Source: Kribbella monticola
Lineage (GTDB): Bacteria; Actinomycetota; Actinomycetes; Propionibacteriales; Kribbellaceae
Direction of reading: 5' to 3'
Assembly (NCBI RefSeq): GCF_003261635.1
Contig: NZ_QFXK01000022.1
Span: 124,001 to 188,000 of the forward strand
Length of the DNA stretch: 64,000 bases
Shown: in pieces, positions 28,906-38,489 of the stretch
Layout: each line of letters opens with the position of its first letter
How positions within the stretch are numbered: position 1 is the first letter of the stretch
The notes under the pieces: generated by a model
What the model saw: the letters and a program-made list of their open reading frames with translations, nothing else
The model's database searches: none
What the model was told of the DNA's origin: nothing
Made by a program: the position numbers and the translations under genes

Positions 28906-29759
28906 CCGAGCGTGCGAGCGAGCGCGCGGATGTCGTCCGGTCCCACCCGGCAACAGCCGCCGATGTACTCCGCGCCGGCGGCGGCCCAAGCGGGCGCCAA
29001 CGAGGTCGAGTTCGACGCATCACCGGTCCAGCCCCGGCCTCCCGCATCCCATCCCTCCCCACTGTTGGGGTAGGCAACGACCGGCTTCCCGCTGACGGCA
29101 GCCTGCTCGACCGCCTCCTGCACGTCCTCCGGTGCGCAACAGTTGATGCCAACGGCAACAAGATGCGTACTGCCAACAGCGAACGCGTCCTCGAGCGGCT
29201 GGCCGGCGCGAGTCCGGCCACCGGCCACGGAGTACGAAACCCAAGCAGGGAAGGCGATCTCGTCGATCAACTCGACCAGCACCTCCGCCTCCTCGACGTC
29301 CGGGATCGTCTCGACCGCCAGCAGATCAGGGCCTGCGGCAACCAGTAGCTCCAGCCGCGGCCGGTGGAAATCGCGGAGGAACGCCTTGCTCACGCCGTAC
29401 CGGCCCCGGTACTCCGATCCGTCGGCGAGCACCGCGCCGTACGGGCCGACCGATGCCGCCACGAAGCGTTGTCGCCCGTCGACCGCCAACGCGTCTCGGA
29501 CCTGCCGCGCGATGGTCACGCTGGACGTGATCAACCGCTCGGCCTCATCGCGCGGTACGCCGGCCTTGGCGAAGCCCGAGACGCTCGCCTGGTAGCTCGC
29601 CGTCGTCGCGAAGGTGGCGCCGGCTTCGTAGTACGCGCGATGGACGGCGGCGATCTCACCGGGTGCGTCCCGCAGCAACCGCGCCGACCAGAGCTCGTCG
29701 GACAGATCGTGGCCGCGATCCTCCAGCGCGTTCGACATCCCGCCGTCGAGAATCTGCAT
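28902..29759 (-). CDS. mmuM: Homocysteine S-methyltransferase
   Basis: 285 residues from ATG 29759. Transfers a methyl group from S-methylmethionine or AdoMet to homocysteine. The zinc-ligand Cys residues are in place: GINCCAPEDV and the C-terminal GGCCRVGPDDIR. The start is LDGGMSNALEDRGHDL, typical of MmuM. Its ATG overlaps the upstream oxidoreductase stop (TGATG), so the two are translationally coupled. Confidence 0.9.
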   Translation of the reverse strand: MQILDGGMSNALEDRGHDLSDELWSARLLRDAPGEIAAVHRAYYEAGATFATTASYQASVSGFAKAGVPRDEAERLITSSVTIARQVRDALAVDGRQRFVAASVGPYGAVLADGSEYRGRYGVSKAFLRDFHRPRLELLVAAGPDLLAVETIPDVEEAEVLVELIDEIAFPAWVSYSVAGGRTRAGQPLEDAFAVGSTHLVAVGINCCAPEDVQEAVEQAAVSGKPVVAYPNSGEGWDAGGRGWTGDASNSTSLAPAWAAAGAEYIGGCCRVGPDDIRALARTLG

Positions 29760-30685
29760 CAGCCTTGCCGAACCAGGTCGAGGACCTCGTCGGCACATCC
29801 CCACGAGAGCGTGACACCGGAGCCGCCGTGCCCGTAGCAATGGATGACCCGCTGGCCGCTCGCAGTACGAACTGCTTCACACCGTACGGCGGGCCGCGCG
29901 GGCCGCAACCCGACGCGGTGCCGGAGCACTTTCGCCTTGCGTAGCTGGGGAACGAACGCGGAGGCCCGATCCAGAATCGCGGTCGCCGTCTTCGGGTCGA
30001 CGGCCAGATCCCAGCTGTCCGGCTGGCTGGTGCCACCGACGACGATGTCCTTGCCGCGTGGAAAGACGTAGACGAGGTCGTGCGGCCCCTCGTCGGCCAT
30101 CAGCCATTCGGTGAGACCGAACTGCTCGACGGTCAGTACTTGGCCGCGAACCGGCGTGACAGTCGGATCGCCTGCGGTCAACCGCGCCCCGAGGCCGGTG
30201 CAGTTGACGACGAGCTCGGCGTCGGTCGGCAGACCGGACAAGGCTGCTCGGGTCAGCGTTCCGCCGGCGGATTCGAGGCGTTTCACCAAGTAGGGAAGGT
30301 AGCTCGGCATCTCGATCACGGGTGCGGTGAACGACCAGCCGTCCTTGAACCCGGGCGGCGGCGAGCCGACCCGGCGCAGGTCGCTGAGCACGTCCGTCCA
30401 GACCGGATCAGGAGTCACCGCATGCTTGAACTCCTGCCCGTGCCGCAATTGCACCGACGGCTCGTTCTCGGCCAGTTTGGTGAACTCCTGGTAGGACGCC
30501 CGTGCCCAGCCCGCGACGCGATCCACCGGCGCCGACAGGTACGGATAACAGATCGCTCCTGCCACGGCCGACGTGGTCTCCAAGGGCAGATCCCGCGCCA
30601 GCACGGCCACCTCGTACCCCGACTCGGCCAGCCTGATGGCACAGCTCAGCCCGATCACGCCGGCACCCACCACGATCACGCGCAT
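29759..30685 (-). CDS. FAD-dependent D-amino-acid-oxidase-like oxidoreductase
   Basis: 308 residues. The N-terminal FAD motif is MRVIVVGAGVIGLSCAIRLA; later phrases ELVVNCTGLGARLT, VRGQVLTVEQFG and YGHGGSGVTLSWGCADEV match the DAO/glycine oxidase family. Pro-rich segments place the active site between strands as in D-amino-acid oxidases. Coupled to mmuM; together they suggest amino-acid or sulfur-amino-acid salvage, which is inference. The substrate is not certain. Confidence 0.85.
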   Translation of the reverse strand: MRVIVVGAGVIGLSCAIRLAESGYEVAVLARDLPLETTSAVAGAICYPYLSAPVDRVAGWARASYQEFTKLAENEPSVQLRHGQEFKHAVTPDPVWTDVLSDLRRVGSPPPGFKDGWSFTAPVIEMPSYLPYLVKRLESAGGTLTRAALSGLPTDAELVVNCTGLGARLTAGDPTVTPVRGQVLTVEQFGLTEWLMADEGPHDLVYVFPRGKDIVVGGTSQPDSWDLAVDPKTATAILDRASAFVPQLRKAKVLRHRVGLRPARPAVRCEAVRTASGQRVIHCYGHGGSGVTLSWGCADEVLDLVRQG

Positions 30686-30708
30686 GCCCGCATTGTGTCC
30701 CGCCGAGC

Positions 30709-30742
30709 CGCGAGCCGCCACCACAGCCGGTGACGGCTCGCG
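30709..30742. terminator. Hairpin behind glmS
   Basis: CGCGAGCCG (30709-30717) pairs with CGGCTCGCG (30734-30742), a 9-bp stem with a 16-base loop, just after the glmS stop on the minus strand. Confidence 0.65.
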
Positions 30743-30751
30743 TCCCGGGGA

Positions 30752-32572
30752 TTACTCGACCGTGACGGACTTGGCCAGGTTGCGGGGCTTGTCCACGTCG
30801 TGGCCGAGGGCGACCGACGCGTGGTACGCGAGCAGCTGGAGCGGGATCGTGAGCAGGATCGGGTCCAGCTCGGGCTCGTTCTTGGGGACCCGGATGATGG
30901 CGGCCGCACCGTCCGGTACGTCGACCGACGCGTGCGTCACGACGTACAAGGGGCCGGAGCGGGCGGCGATCTCGTGCAGGGCGCCGATGTTGCGGTCGAG
31001 GAGCTCGTCGTCGGGGACGATCGCGACCGTCGGTACGTCCGGGGAGATCAGGGCCAGCGGGCCGTGCTTCAGCTCCGACGTCTGGTAAGCCTCCGCATGC
31101 CGGTACGAGATCTCCTTGAGCTTCTGCGCGCCCTCACGAGCGACCGGGTAGCCACGCGTCCGGCCGACGAAGAAGATGCTCTCGTGCTGGGCGAGCCGGC
31201 CCGCGATCGACGCCAGTTCCTGCTCGGTGTCGACGATCGCCTGGATCTGCGCGGGAAGCTTCTTCAGCCCCTCGATCAGCCGGCGTCCGTCGGCGGGGGA
31301 GACGTCCCGGATCCGGCCGAGGTGGATGCCGAGCATCGCGAACGCGACGGCCATGTTGGTCAGCGCCTTCGTCGACGCGACCGACACCTCGGGGCCGGCG
31401 TGCAGGTAGACACCGCCGTCGACCTCGCGCGCGATGCTGGAACCGACCGCGTTGACCAGACCGATCACCCGGCCGCCCTTGCGCTTGAGTTCCTGGACAG
31501 CCACCAGCGTGTCCAGGGTCTCGCCGGACTGGCTGACCGCGACGTACAGGGTGTCCCGCTCGACGACCGGGTTGCGGTAGCGGAACTCCGACGCGGGCTC
31601 GGCGTCGGCGGGGATCCGGGCCACTTCCTCGATGAACTGCGCGCCGAGCTGGCCCGCGTAGTACGCCGAACCGCAGCCGAGGATCTTCACCCGCTTGATC
31701 TCGCGGGCCTCCCGGGCGTCCATGTTCAGGCCACCGAGGTGAACGGTGTGGAAGCGCTCGTCGAGCCGGCCCCGGGTCGCGCGCTGGACGGCCTCGGGCT
31801 GCTCGTGGATCTCCTTGACCATGAAGTGCTCGTGCGCGCCGCGCTCGTACTCGTCGGCGGTCCACTCGACCGTCTTCTCGGTCTTGGTGGTCGCGCGGGC
31901 ATCCTGGGTGAACGTGCGGTACCCGTCGGCGCGGACGGTGGCGAGTTCGCCGTCGTCCAGGTAGACGACCTGGCGGGTGTAGCGGATCAGCGCGGCCGCG
32001 TCGGACGCGACGTGCATCTCGCCGTCGCCGACGCCGAGGATCAGCGGGCTGCCGTTGCGGGCGACCACGATCCGGTCCGGGAAGTCCAGGTCGATCACGG
32101 CGATGCCATAGGTGCCTTCGAGCCGGCGCAGGGCGGCCAGCACCTTCTCCTCGAGGGTGTCGCCCTCGGCCTGTTCGATCAGGTGCGCGAGGACCTCGGT
32201 GTCGGTCTCGGAGCGCAGCTTGACGCCGGCCTCCTCCAGCTGGGCGCGGAGTACGCCGGCGTTGTCGAAGATGCCGTTGTGGACGACTGCGATCCGCTCG
32301 TTGCCGCTCACGTGCGGGTGGGCGTTGTCCTTGCTCGGACCGCCGTGGGTGGCCCACCGGGTGTGCCCGATGCCGAGCTTGCCGCCGAACCGCTTCGGCA
32401 GTGACGCCTCGAGCTCACGCACCCGGCCCGCGTCCTTGTGCACCCGCAGCTCGCTGGAGCCGACCACCGCGACGCCGGCCGAGTCGTAGCCGCGGTACTC
32501 CAGCCTGGCGAGTCCGTCGACCAGGATGGGCGCGGCCGGCTTCGTACCGACGTACCCGACGATTCCGCACAT
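30752..32572 (-). CDS. glmS: Glutamine-fructose-6-phosphate aminotransferase
   Basis: 606 residues, full length. Makes glucosamine-6-phosphate for peptidoglycan and mycothiol. The N-terminal glutaminase begins MCGIVGYVG with nucleophile Cys2, followed by LEYRGYDSAG and GIGHTRWATHG. Two SIS sugar-isomerase domains follow (GCGSAYYAGQLGAQFIEEVA; SQSGETLDTLVAVQELK; FFVGRTRGYPVAREGAQKLK), and the end is KPRNLAKSVTVE. The GAAAGGA ribosome site precedes the ATG. It lies 34 bases behind a small gene and is probably co-transcribed. No glmS ribozyme is visible in the short leader. Confidence 0.97.
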   Translation of the reverse strand: MCGIVGYVGTKPAAPILVDGLARLEYRGYDSAGVAVVGSSELRVHKDAGRVRELEASLPKRFGGKLGIGHTRWATHGGPSKDNAHPHVSGNERIAVVHNGIFDNAGVLRAQLEEAGVKLRSETDTEVLAHLIEQAEGDTLEEKVLAALRRLEGTYGIAVIDLDFPDRIVVARNGSPLILGVGDGEMHVASDAAALIRYTRQVVYLDDGELATVRADGYRTFTQDARATTKTEKTVEWTADEYERGAHEHFMVKEIHEQPEAVQRATRGRLDERFHTVHLGGLNMDAREAREIKRVKILGCGSAYYAGQLGAQFIEEVARIPADAEPASEFRYRNPVVERDTLYVAVSQSGETLDTLVAVQELKRKGGRVIGLVNAVGSSIAREVDGGVYLHAGPEVSVASTKALTNMAVAFAMLGIHLGRIRDVSPADGRRLIEGLKKLPAQIQAIVDTEQELASIAGRLAQHESIFFVGRTRGYPVAREGAQKLKEISYRHAEAYQTSELKHGPLALISPDVPTVAIVPDDELLDRNIGALHEIAARSGPLYVVTHASVDVPDGAAAIIRVPKNEPELDPILLTIPLQLLAYHASVALGHDVDKPRNLAKSVTVE

Positions 32573-32606
32573 GAAAGATGGTCCTTTCGTTGGGGGCAGG
32601 GCGGCG

Positions 32607-32882
32607 TCAGCCGTAGACGATCCGTCGGAGCTGACGCGTGGAGAGTTCGGGGGAGCGGACCGGCCAGTGCCGGAGCTCGATGCCGAGACGGGCGAAGATC
32701 TCGTCGTTGCGGGCGCCGTAGGTCTGCAGTTCGCGGTGCCGGCGCCGGACGTACTCCTCGGTCGTCTCGGTGAAGTAGGCCAGCACGTCCGCGACCACGC
32801 GCCGGGCGTCCTCGGGCGTCAGCCCGGTGGTCCGGCTGACCTGCTCGACCAGCTCATCACTCGGGACGCCTACCTCGGTCAT
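32607..32882 (-). CDS. Conserved 91-residue hypothetical protein upstream of glmS
   Basis: 91 residues from ATG 32882, strongly helical and charged: MTEVGVPSDELVEQVSRTTG, TPEDARRVVADVLAYFTETT, then RRRHRELQTYGARNDEIFAR. No signal peptide, membrane helix or metal motif. The DEL-EQVSRTTGLTPEDARRV opening resembles short DNA-binding or helical-bundle proteins, but I do not recognise a named family. The position ahead of glmS suggests cotranscription. Confidence 0.75.
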   Translation of the reverse strand: MTEVGVPSDELVEQVSRTTGLTPEDARRVVADVLAYFTETTEEYVRRRHRELQTYGARNDEIFARLGIELRHWPVRSPELSTRQLRRIVYG

Positions 32883-32969
32883 CACCCGCCTACTGTGCAG
32901 CCGATCCGGGCCAAAATCCAAGGATCTGCCCGAAATCGGGCACAGGGGGCACAGTAAGGAAAGGAGGCT

Positions 32970-33629
32970 TCAGAACAGCCGAAGGACGTCGGATTCCATC
33001 CCACGGAGGGCGTCGTAGTCGACGGTGACGCACTCCAGGCCGCGGTCGGTGGCCAGGAACTGAGCCTGTGGCTTGATCAGCTGGGCCGCGAAGATGCCGC
33101 GGACCGGGGCGAGCAGCGGGTCGCGGTTGAGCAGTTCGACGTACCGGGTGAGCTGCTCGACGCCGTCGATCTCGCCGCGGCGCTTGATCTCGACGGCGAC
33201 GTGCTTGCCGTCGGCGTCGCGGCACAGCAGGTCGACCGGGCCGATCGCGGTCGGGTACTCACGCCGTACCAGCGTGAAGCCCTCGCCGAAGGTGGTCACG
33301 TGCTCGGCCAGCAGTTCCTGCAGGTGCGCCTCGACGCCGTCCTTGATCAGCCCCGGGTCCAGGCCAAGCTCGTACGACGTGTCGCTGAGCACCTCCTTGA
33401 AGGTGATCCGCAGTTCCTCGCCGGCCTTGTTGGTGACGCTCCAGACGCCGTCCTCCTCCGTCAGCTTGCACGGGGGAGACATCCAGTTCAGCGGCTTGTA
33501 CGAACCGCCGTCGGCGTGGATCAGGACGGAGCCGTCCGCCTTGACCATCAGCAGCCGCGGCGCCATCGGGAGATGGGCGGTCAGCCGGCCGGAGTAGTCC
33601 ACGGAGCAATGAGCAATCACCAGGCGCAC
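32970..33629 (-). CDS. nucS: Mismatch-specific endonuclease NucS/EndoMS
   Basis: 219 residues from GTG 33629, which aligns with the conserved opening M-R-L-V-I-A-x-C-S-V-D-Y. NucS cuts both strands at mismatches and replaces MutS/MutL in Actinobacteria. The PD-(D/E)xK catalytic residues are Asp133 (GPVDLLCRD), Glu147 and Lys149 ([13 protein letters not shown]). The N-terminal dimer/DNA-binding part contains [10 protein letters not shown]. The very C-terminus, SDVLRLF, fits a sliding-clamp-binding tail. ATG codons further upstream would add about 78 atypical residues and are rejected. Confidence 0.94.
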   Translation of the reverse strand: MRLVIAHCSVDYSGRLTAHLPMAPRLLMVKADGSVLIHADGGSYKPLNWMSPPCKLTEEDGVWSVTNKAGEELRITFKEVLSDTSYELGLDPGLIKDGVEAHLQELLAEHVTTFGEGFTLVRREYPTAIGPVDLLCRDADGKHVAVEIKRRGEIDGVEQLTRYVELLNRDPLLAPVRGIFAAQLIKPQAQFLATDRGLECVTVDYDALRGMESDVLRLF

Positions 33630-33702
33630 GACAAAGCACCGTAGTGCACTCGTCACGACGATGCGCTGGCGGCGTGCCGGGTCCGGGTGGCACGCTGCTG
33701 GG

Positions 33703-34026
33703 ATGAAGCCGAAGATCAGCCTGAAAGCCCGGCTCGCGTACGACGACGTGGCCAAGGGACTGGCCGACGCCGGGGTCGTGCAGGGATCCATGTTCGGGAT
33801 GCCGTGCCTGAAGATCGAGAAGAAGATGCTCGGCGGGCTGTACGGCGACGCGATGACCTTCAAACTGCCGCCCGAACCGCGCGAGGAGGCGCTCGCGCTC
33901 GCTGGAGCCGAACATTTCGACCCTGGGATGGGGCGACCGATGAAGGAGTGGGTCGTGGTTCCGCTGGAGCACAGCGCGAGCTGGCCGAAGTACGCCGAAC
34001 TGGCCCTGGAGTTCGTCAGCGAATGA
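33703..34026 (+). CDS. TfoX N-terminal domain-like protein
   Basis: 107 residues. The pattern [34 protein letters not shown] and [20 protein letters not shown] matches stand-alone TfoX-N/YjbR-like small proteins of actinobacteria. No DNA-binding role is evident. Its stop overlaps the next start (ATGA), so it is coupled to the methyltransferase. Confidence 0.8.
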   Translation: MKPKISLKARLAYDDVAKGLADAGVVQGSMFGMPCLKIEKKMLGGLYGDAMTFKLPPEPREEALALAGAEHFDPGMGRPMKEWVVVPLEHSASWPKYAELALEFVSE

Positions 34027-34925
34027 ACCTGATGTGCCCCGCGCGGCTCATCCTGGTCCCCGACGAGCTACCGGTCGAGGTGCCGCCGGGAGAACGTGTT
34101 GCTGCGGTCTATGCGAACGCCAGAGGCGAGGCGACCGCAGCACGCTGGGCCGCCGAACTCGGCGTGCGGTTGACGGTGGATCCGGAGCTGGATGCGGGCG
34201 AGGCGCTGCGCGACATCGCTGACGTGCACCGCGGCGAGACGGTCGTGGTGGTCGCGCCCGGGCTCGATCTCGGCCTGGCGATCCCGGCCGACCGTCGCCT
34301 GGTGATCGAGCACACCGGTGACGGCTGGTCCGTGCTGCCGAGCGACAACGAGGTGACGCTGGCGGCGTACGAGCAGGCGGCGGACAAGTTCCGCGACACG
34401 CTGCCGCACGGGCGGACCGAGGTGATGGATCGCTGGTTCGACCGGATCGGCGAGGTGGTCCCGCCCGGCGCGAGCGTGCTCGAGATCGGCAGTGGCACCG
34501 GCGAGGACGCGGTGGCGCTGGAAGAACGCGGCTATCGCGTACGGCGTACTGACGCGGCGGGCTCGTTCGTCGAGATGATCCGCGCCGACGGCTACCCGGC
34601 GGACCGGTTGAACGCGCTCACCGACGACTTCGGCGGCCCGTACGACCTGATCTTCGCCGACGCCGTCTTCCTGCACTTCGACCGCGCCGAACTCACGACC
34701 GTACTGCGAAAAGCTCGTCGCGCGGCTGCCTGGTTGGCCTTCACCACCCGCGAGGGTGAAGGCGGTGAGTGGTCGACCCGATTCCTCGACCTGCCCAGAC
34801 GCTTCAACTCGTGGCAGGAGGAACCTCTGCGCGAGCTGCTGACCGAGACCGGCTGGACCGTTTCCCACCTCGAACGGCACCAGACCCGCCCCGGCAGCAA
34901 CTGGTTCTTCGTGCTGGCGATGTGA
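34023..34925 (+). CDS. SAM-dependent methyltransferase with degenerate histidine-phosphatase-like N-terminus
   Basis: 300 residues. The C-terminal two thirds is a class I methyltransferase: motif [21 protein letters not shown], motif [16 protein letters not shown]. The N-terminal 115 residues read like a decayed histidine phosphatase: [20 protein letters not shown] followed by VVAPG, where active members have VVSHG. The RHG motif is not present. This may be an inactive phosphatase relic fused to a methyltransferase. The start at 34023 overlaps the TfoX-like stop. Confidence 0.75.
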   Translation: MNLMCPARLILVPDELPVEVPPGERVAAVYANARGEATAARWAAELGVRLTVDPELDAGEALRDIADVHRGETVVVVAPGLDLGLAIPADRRLVIEHTGDGWSVLPSDNEVTLAAYEQAADKFRDTLPHGRTEVMDRWFDRIGEVVPPGASVLEIGSGTGEDAVALEERGYRVRRTDAAGSFVEMIRADGYPADRLNALTDDFGGPYDLIFADAVFLHFDRAELTTVLRKARRAAAWLAFTTREGEGGEWSTRFLDLPRRFNSWQEEPLRELLTETGWTVSHLERHQTRPGSNWFFVLAM

Positions 34926-34989
34926 GGTTGCCCTCGGTCGTGATGTGGCTCATGTGCGGACCAGTGTGGCGACTGGCACACTTCGAGCC

Positions 34990-36768
34990 ATGGCTCGTGA
35001 CTTGAAGACGGTGGGAGTGGTCGGTCTCGGCACGATGGGTGCCGGTATCGCGGAGGTGTTCGCCCGGCACGGGCTGAGCGTGGTCGGCGTGGAACGCGAC
35101 GAGCAGGCGGTCGAGCGCGGCCGCGGGCACATCCAGCACTCCACCGACCGGGCCGTGAAGCGCGGCAAGCTGTCCGTCGAGGACCAGCAGGCGCTGTTCG
35201 ACCGGGTCACCTTCGCCACCGAGCTGGAGGCGCTGGCCGAGTGCGACCTGGTGATCGAGGCCGTGGTCGAGCGGCTCGACCTGAAGCGGGAGATCTTCTC
35301 CGCGCTGGACAAGATCGTCGGCGAGGACGCGATCCTCGCCACCAACACCTCCTCGCTGTCGGTCACCGAGATCTCCGTGGCCACCCAGCGGCCGCGCCGG
35401 GTCGTCGGGATGCACTTCTTCAACCCGGCTCCGGTGCAGGAGTTCGTCGAGGTGATCAAGACCGTCGTCACCGAGCCCGACGTGGTCGACGACGTCTCCG
35501 AGCTCGCGCGCCGGCTGGACAAGGTCCCCGTGGTCGCCGCCGACCGGGCCGGATTCATCGCGAACGCGCTGCTGTTCGGCTATCTGAACCACGCGGTCTC
35601 GATGGTGGAGTCGCGTTACGCGACCCGCGAGGACGTCGACGCCGCGATGCGGCTCGGCTGTGGCTACCCGATGGGGCCGCTGGCTTTGCTCGACCTGATC
35701 GGCCTCGACACGGCGTACGAGATCCTCGACACGATGTACAAGCAGGGCCGGAACCGGCTGCACGCGCCGGCCCCGATCCTCAAGCAGATGGTGACCGCGG
35801 GCCTGCTCGGCCGCAAGACCGGGCGCGGCTTCTACACCTACGAGTCGCCCGACTCGCCGGTCGTGGTGGACGACGACCTGACCCCGACCCGCTCCGAGGA
35901 CACCGCTCCGGTGCGCCGCGTGCAGCAGATCGGCGTGGTCGGCTCGGGCACGATGGCCGTCGGCATCATCGAGGTCTGCGCCAAGGCCGGGTACGACGTC
36001 CTGTACGTCGCGCGCGGCACCGAGAAGGTCGACCGGGTCCGGGCCGGGCTGGAACGCTCGCTGGAGAAGGGTGTCCAGCGCGGCAAGCTGTCCTCGGAGG
36101 ATCGCGACGCGGCGCTGCGCCGGATCACGGGCAGCGCGCGTCTCGACGACCTCGCCACGGCAGACCTGGTGATCGAGGCCGTGGTCGAGGAGCTCAGCGT
36201 GAAGCAGGCGCTGTTCGAGACGTTCGACGAGATCTGCAAGCCGGGCGCGATCCTGGCCACGACGACCTCCAGCCTGCCGGTGATCGACCTGGCGGTGGCG
36301 ACCAAGCGGCCCACCGACGTGGTCGGCCTGCACTTCTTCAACCCCGCGCCGGTGATGCAACTGGTCGAGGTGGTCAGTACGGTCAGTACTGCGCCCGAGG
36401 TGGCGGACGCCGTCGCCGCGGTGGCCGTTGCCGCTGGCAAGCATCCGGTACGGTGCGGCGACCGGGCCGGCTTCATCGTGAACGCGCTGCTCTTCCCGTA
36501 CCTGAACGACGCGGTCCGGATGCTCGAGGCCCACTACGCCGGTGTCGACGACATCGACGCCGCGATGAAGCTCGGCTGCCGGCTGCCGATGGGCCCGTTC
36601 GAACTCCTCGATGTGGTCGGGCTGGACGTCGCCCTGGCGATCCAGCGCACCTTGTACCTGGAGTTCCGCGAGCCCGGCTTCGCCCCGGCCCCCTTGCTGG
36701 AGCACCTGGTCACCGCCGGCTACCTCGGCCGGAAAACCGGCCGCGGCTTCCGCGACTACGCCAAGTGA
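34990..36768 (+). CDS. Double 3-hydroxyacyl-CoA dehydrogenase
   Basis: 592 residues made of two complete 3-hydroxyacyl-CoA dehydrogenase units in tandem. Unit 1 has the NAD motif VGVVGLGTMGAGIAEVFARH and unit 2 (from about 313) IGVVGSGTMAVGIIEVCAKA. Each has LVIEAVVE, the VVG-HFFNPAPV catalytic His loop, DRAGFI-NALLF, and YPMGP/LPMGP toward the C-terminal domain. It oxidises 3-hydroxyacyl-CoA (probably 3-hydroxybutyryl-CoA), feeding crotonyl-CoA metabolism. Both units keep their active-site motifs. Confidence 0.92.
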   Translation: MARDLKTVGVVGLGTMGAGIAEVFARHGLSVVGVERDEQAVERGRGHIQHSTDRAVKRGKLSVEDQQALFDRVTFATELEALAECDLVIEAVVERLDLKREIFSALDKIVGEDAILATNTSSLSVTEISVATQRPRRVVGMHFFNPAPVQEFVEVIKTVVTEPDVVDDVSELARRLDKVPVVAADRAGFIANALLFGYLNHAVSMVESRYATREDVDAAMRLGCGYPMGPLALLDLIGLDTAYEILDTMYKQGRNRLHAPAPILKQMVTAGLLGRKTGRGFYTYESPDSPVVVDDDLTPTRSEDTAPVRRVQQIGVVGSGTMAVGIIEVCAKAGYDVLYVARGTEKVDRVRAGLERSLEKGVQRGKLSSEDRDAALRRITGSARLDDLATADLVIEAVVEELSVKQALFETFDEICKPGAILATTTSSLPVIDLAVATKRPTDVVGLHFFNPAPVMQLVEVVSTVSTAPEVADAVAAVAVAAGKHPVRCGDRAGFIVNALLFPYLNDAVRMLEAHYAGVDDIDAAMKLGCRLPMGPFELLDVVGLDVALAIQRTLYLEFREPGFAPAPLLEHLVTAGYLGRKTGRGFRDYAK

Positions 36769-36793
36769 GCCGGCAGCCCGTGGAAGATGCTGC

Positions 36794-37582
36794 TCACGGC
36801 TCCGCGGTGGCGTAGTCGCCGCAGGGGCCGCCGCCGATGGCTTCGGTGAGGTGGGTGGGTTGCCGGTCCGGGCGGACCAGCGGGTTGTAGAAGGCCGCGA
36901 TCTCGGTGCTCGTTTCGGGGATGTAGTGGAAGATCAGTGAGCGGCGGAAGCGGTCTGTGGTGGTGTTGGGCCGGGAGCCGTGCACGACGCTGCCGTGGAA
37001 GAAGAGCACGTCGCCGGCCTTCATGCGCGTCTGAACCTTGCTGAGCCCGTCCGGAATCGGTACTTCGACGTCAGTGAACGACTCGGTCAGGTCAGCAGGC
37101 TCCGGGCAGACCAGTTCGACCTGATGCGACCCCGGTACGACGGCCAGTCCGCCGTTGTCCGCGTCGACGTCGTCCACCGCGATCCAGGCGGCCAGACAGG
37201 TCTCCGGATGGGCGCGGAGGAACGTGTTGTCCTGGTGCATCGCCTGCCCGCGGGCGCCCGGCGGCTTGAAGTAGAACATCGACTGGGCGCCGAGCGCCGG
37301 GCCGATCAAGGTGGTGACCACATTGAGGATCCGGCTGTCGAGCATCAGCTCCAGCGCGAGCCGGCCGGCCTCGACCTCGGTCCGCCGATGCGGGTGGACG
37401 AAGCGCGGATAGCGGGCGAGCGGGTCGTCGGCCGGCACGCCGTCGTCGATCGCCAGCGAGTGGTCGACGGCAACTTGTTCCATATAAGCAGTCTTGAGCT
37501 GCTCGATCTCGCCCGAGCTGAGCAGTCCGGGGACCTGAACGATGCCGTCGCGTTCGTACACCTCTTGGACAGTGCTTGTCAT
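36794..37582 (-). CDS. Phytanoyl-CoA dioxygenase family protein
   Basis: 262 residues. Fe(II)/2-oxoglutarate oxygenase fold with the facial triad HQD (AMHQDNTFLRAHPETCLAAW) and distal His in FFHGSVVHGSRPNTTTDRFR, where Arg would bind 2-oxoglutarate. The ribosome site GGAG precedes ATG 37582. It is divergent from an AraC regulator across 49 bases, suggesting that it degrades or modifies a compound sensed by that regulator. The substrate is unknown. Confidence 0.88.
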   Translation of the reverse strand: MTSTVQEVYERDGIVQVPGLLSSGEIEQLKTAYMEQVAVDHSLAIDDGVPADDPLARYPRFVHPHRRTEVEAGRLALELMLDSRILNVVTTLIGPALGAQSMFYFKPPGARGQAMHQDNTFLRAHPETCLAAWIAVDDVDADNGGLAVVPGSHQVELVCPEPADLTESFTDVEVPIPDGLSKVQTRMKAGDVLFFHGSVVHGSRPNTTTDRFRRSLIFHYIPETSTEIAAFYNPLVRPDRQPTHLTEAIGGGPCGDYATAEP

Positions 37583-37615
37583 GTCTCCAGTCTGGCGACA
37601 CCTTGCCGTCGAGTG

Positions 37616-37626
37616 GATAGCCTATC
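37616..37626. promoter_or_regulatory. Short palindrome in the dioxygenase/AraC divergent gap
   Basis: GATAGCCTATC is a perfect 11-bp palindrome (5-bp arms, one central base) just before the AraC GTG start. It may be a regulator half-site or overlap a -10. Confidence 0.35.
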
Positions 37627-37631
37627 GAGCT

Positions 37632-38447
37632 GTGAACATTCGAGATCCTGCTGAGTCGCACACGCCGACGGTACGCCGGTTGATGGCCGGCGAATTCGAC
37701 GAGCACGCCGGCTATGCCACCTACCGGTCGCGGGGGACCACCGACTTCCTGCTGACCCACACGCTCGCCGGCCGGGGACGGTACGGCGTCCCCGAGGCCG
37801 ACGACGTGTTCGCCGACGCGGGGTTGACGACGCTGGTCCGGCCGGGCACCTTGCACGACTACGGCGTCGAACCGGAGTACCGGCACTGGCATTTTCTCTT
37901 CGTGCACTTCCATCCCAAGCCGGACTGGCTGCCGCTGCTCGACTGGCCGGAAGTTGCCCCGGGCATCCATCAGCTCCGGGCCGGCGATCAGGTTTTCGAC
38001 CGGATCACGGACAACCTGCACGCCTGCGTTCGCTACCAGGACAGCGTCCTGGCGCAGGGCGAAATGCTCAGCGTGAACGCCCTGGAAGCGGCCATGCTCT
38101 GGTGCGACACCCAGAACCCGTCAGCCGCCCAGATCGACGATCGCCTGCTCCGCGCCATCGAGTTCGTCGACCGCGACCTGCGGGCGGACCTGGACGTCGC
38201 CGTCCTGGCCCGCGTCGCAAACCTCTCCGTATCCCGCTTCGCTCATCTCTTCCGCGAACAACTCGGCGTCACCCCGCAGCGCTTCGTCGAACGCCGCCGC
38301 CTCGACGCCGCCTGCCGCCTCCTCGAACTCACCAGCCGCCCGGTCGCCGCCATCGCCGCCGAGGTCGGCTTTACCAACCCGCTCTACTTCTCCACCCGCT
38401 TCCGCCAGCACACCGGGCTTCCCCCGACCACCTACCGCCGCCGCTGA
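37632..38447 (+). CDS. AraC family transcriptional regulator
   Basis: 271 residues from GTG 37632. The N-terminal cupin sensor (YATYRSRGTTDFLLTHTLAG, HDYGVEPEYRHWHFLFVHFH) is followed by two AraC helix-turn-helix units: VAVLARVANLSVSRFAHLFR and PVAAIAAEVGFTNPLYFSTR, ending FRQHTGLPPTTYRRR. By position it regulates the divergent dioxygenase. A later ATG at 37682 is possible but would cut into the sensor. Confidence 0.9.
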   Translation: MNIRDPAESHTPTVRRLMAGEFDEHAGYATYRSRGTTDFLLTHTLAGRGRYGVPEADDVFADAGLTTLVRPGTLHDYGVEPEYRHWHFLFVHFHPKPDWLPLLDWPEVAPGIHQLRAGDQVFDRITDNLHACVRYQDSVLAQGEMLSVNALEAAMLWCDTQNPSAAQIDDRLLRAIEFVDRDLRADLDVAVLARVANLSVSRFAHLFREQLGVTPQRFVERRRLDAACRLLELTSRPVAAIAAEVGFTNPLYFSTRFRQHTGLPPTTYRRR

Positions 38448-38489
38448 ACCAGATGCCGGTCGCCTGCAGGCGATGCCGGTAGGTGCCTC

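Noticed and set aside
30752..32606. glmS ribozyme/riboswitch
   Set aside because: The leader between the small gene and glmS is only 34 bases and shows no ribozyme core.
32970..33863. Longer NucS start near 33863
   Set aside because: It adds about 78 residues on the mirror strand of the TfoX-like gene. The conserved [11 protein letters not shown] opening marks the GTG at 33629.
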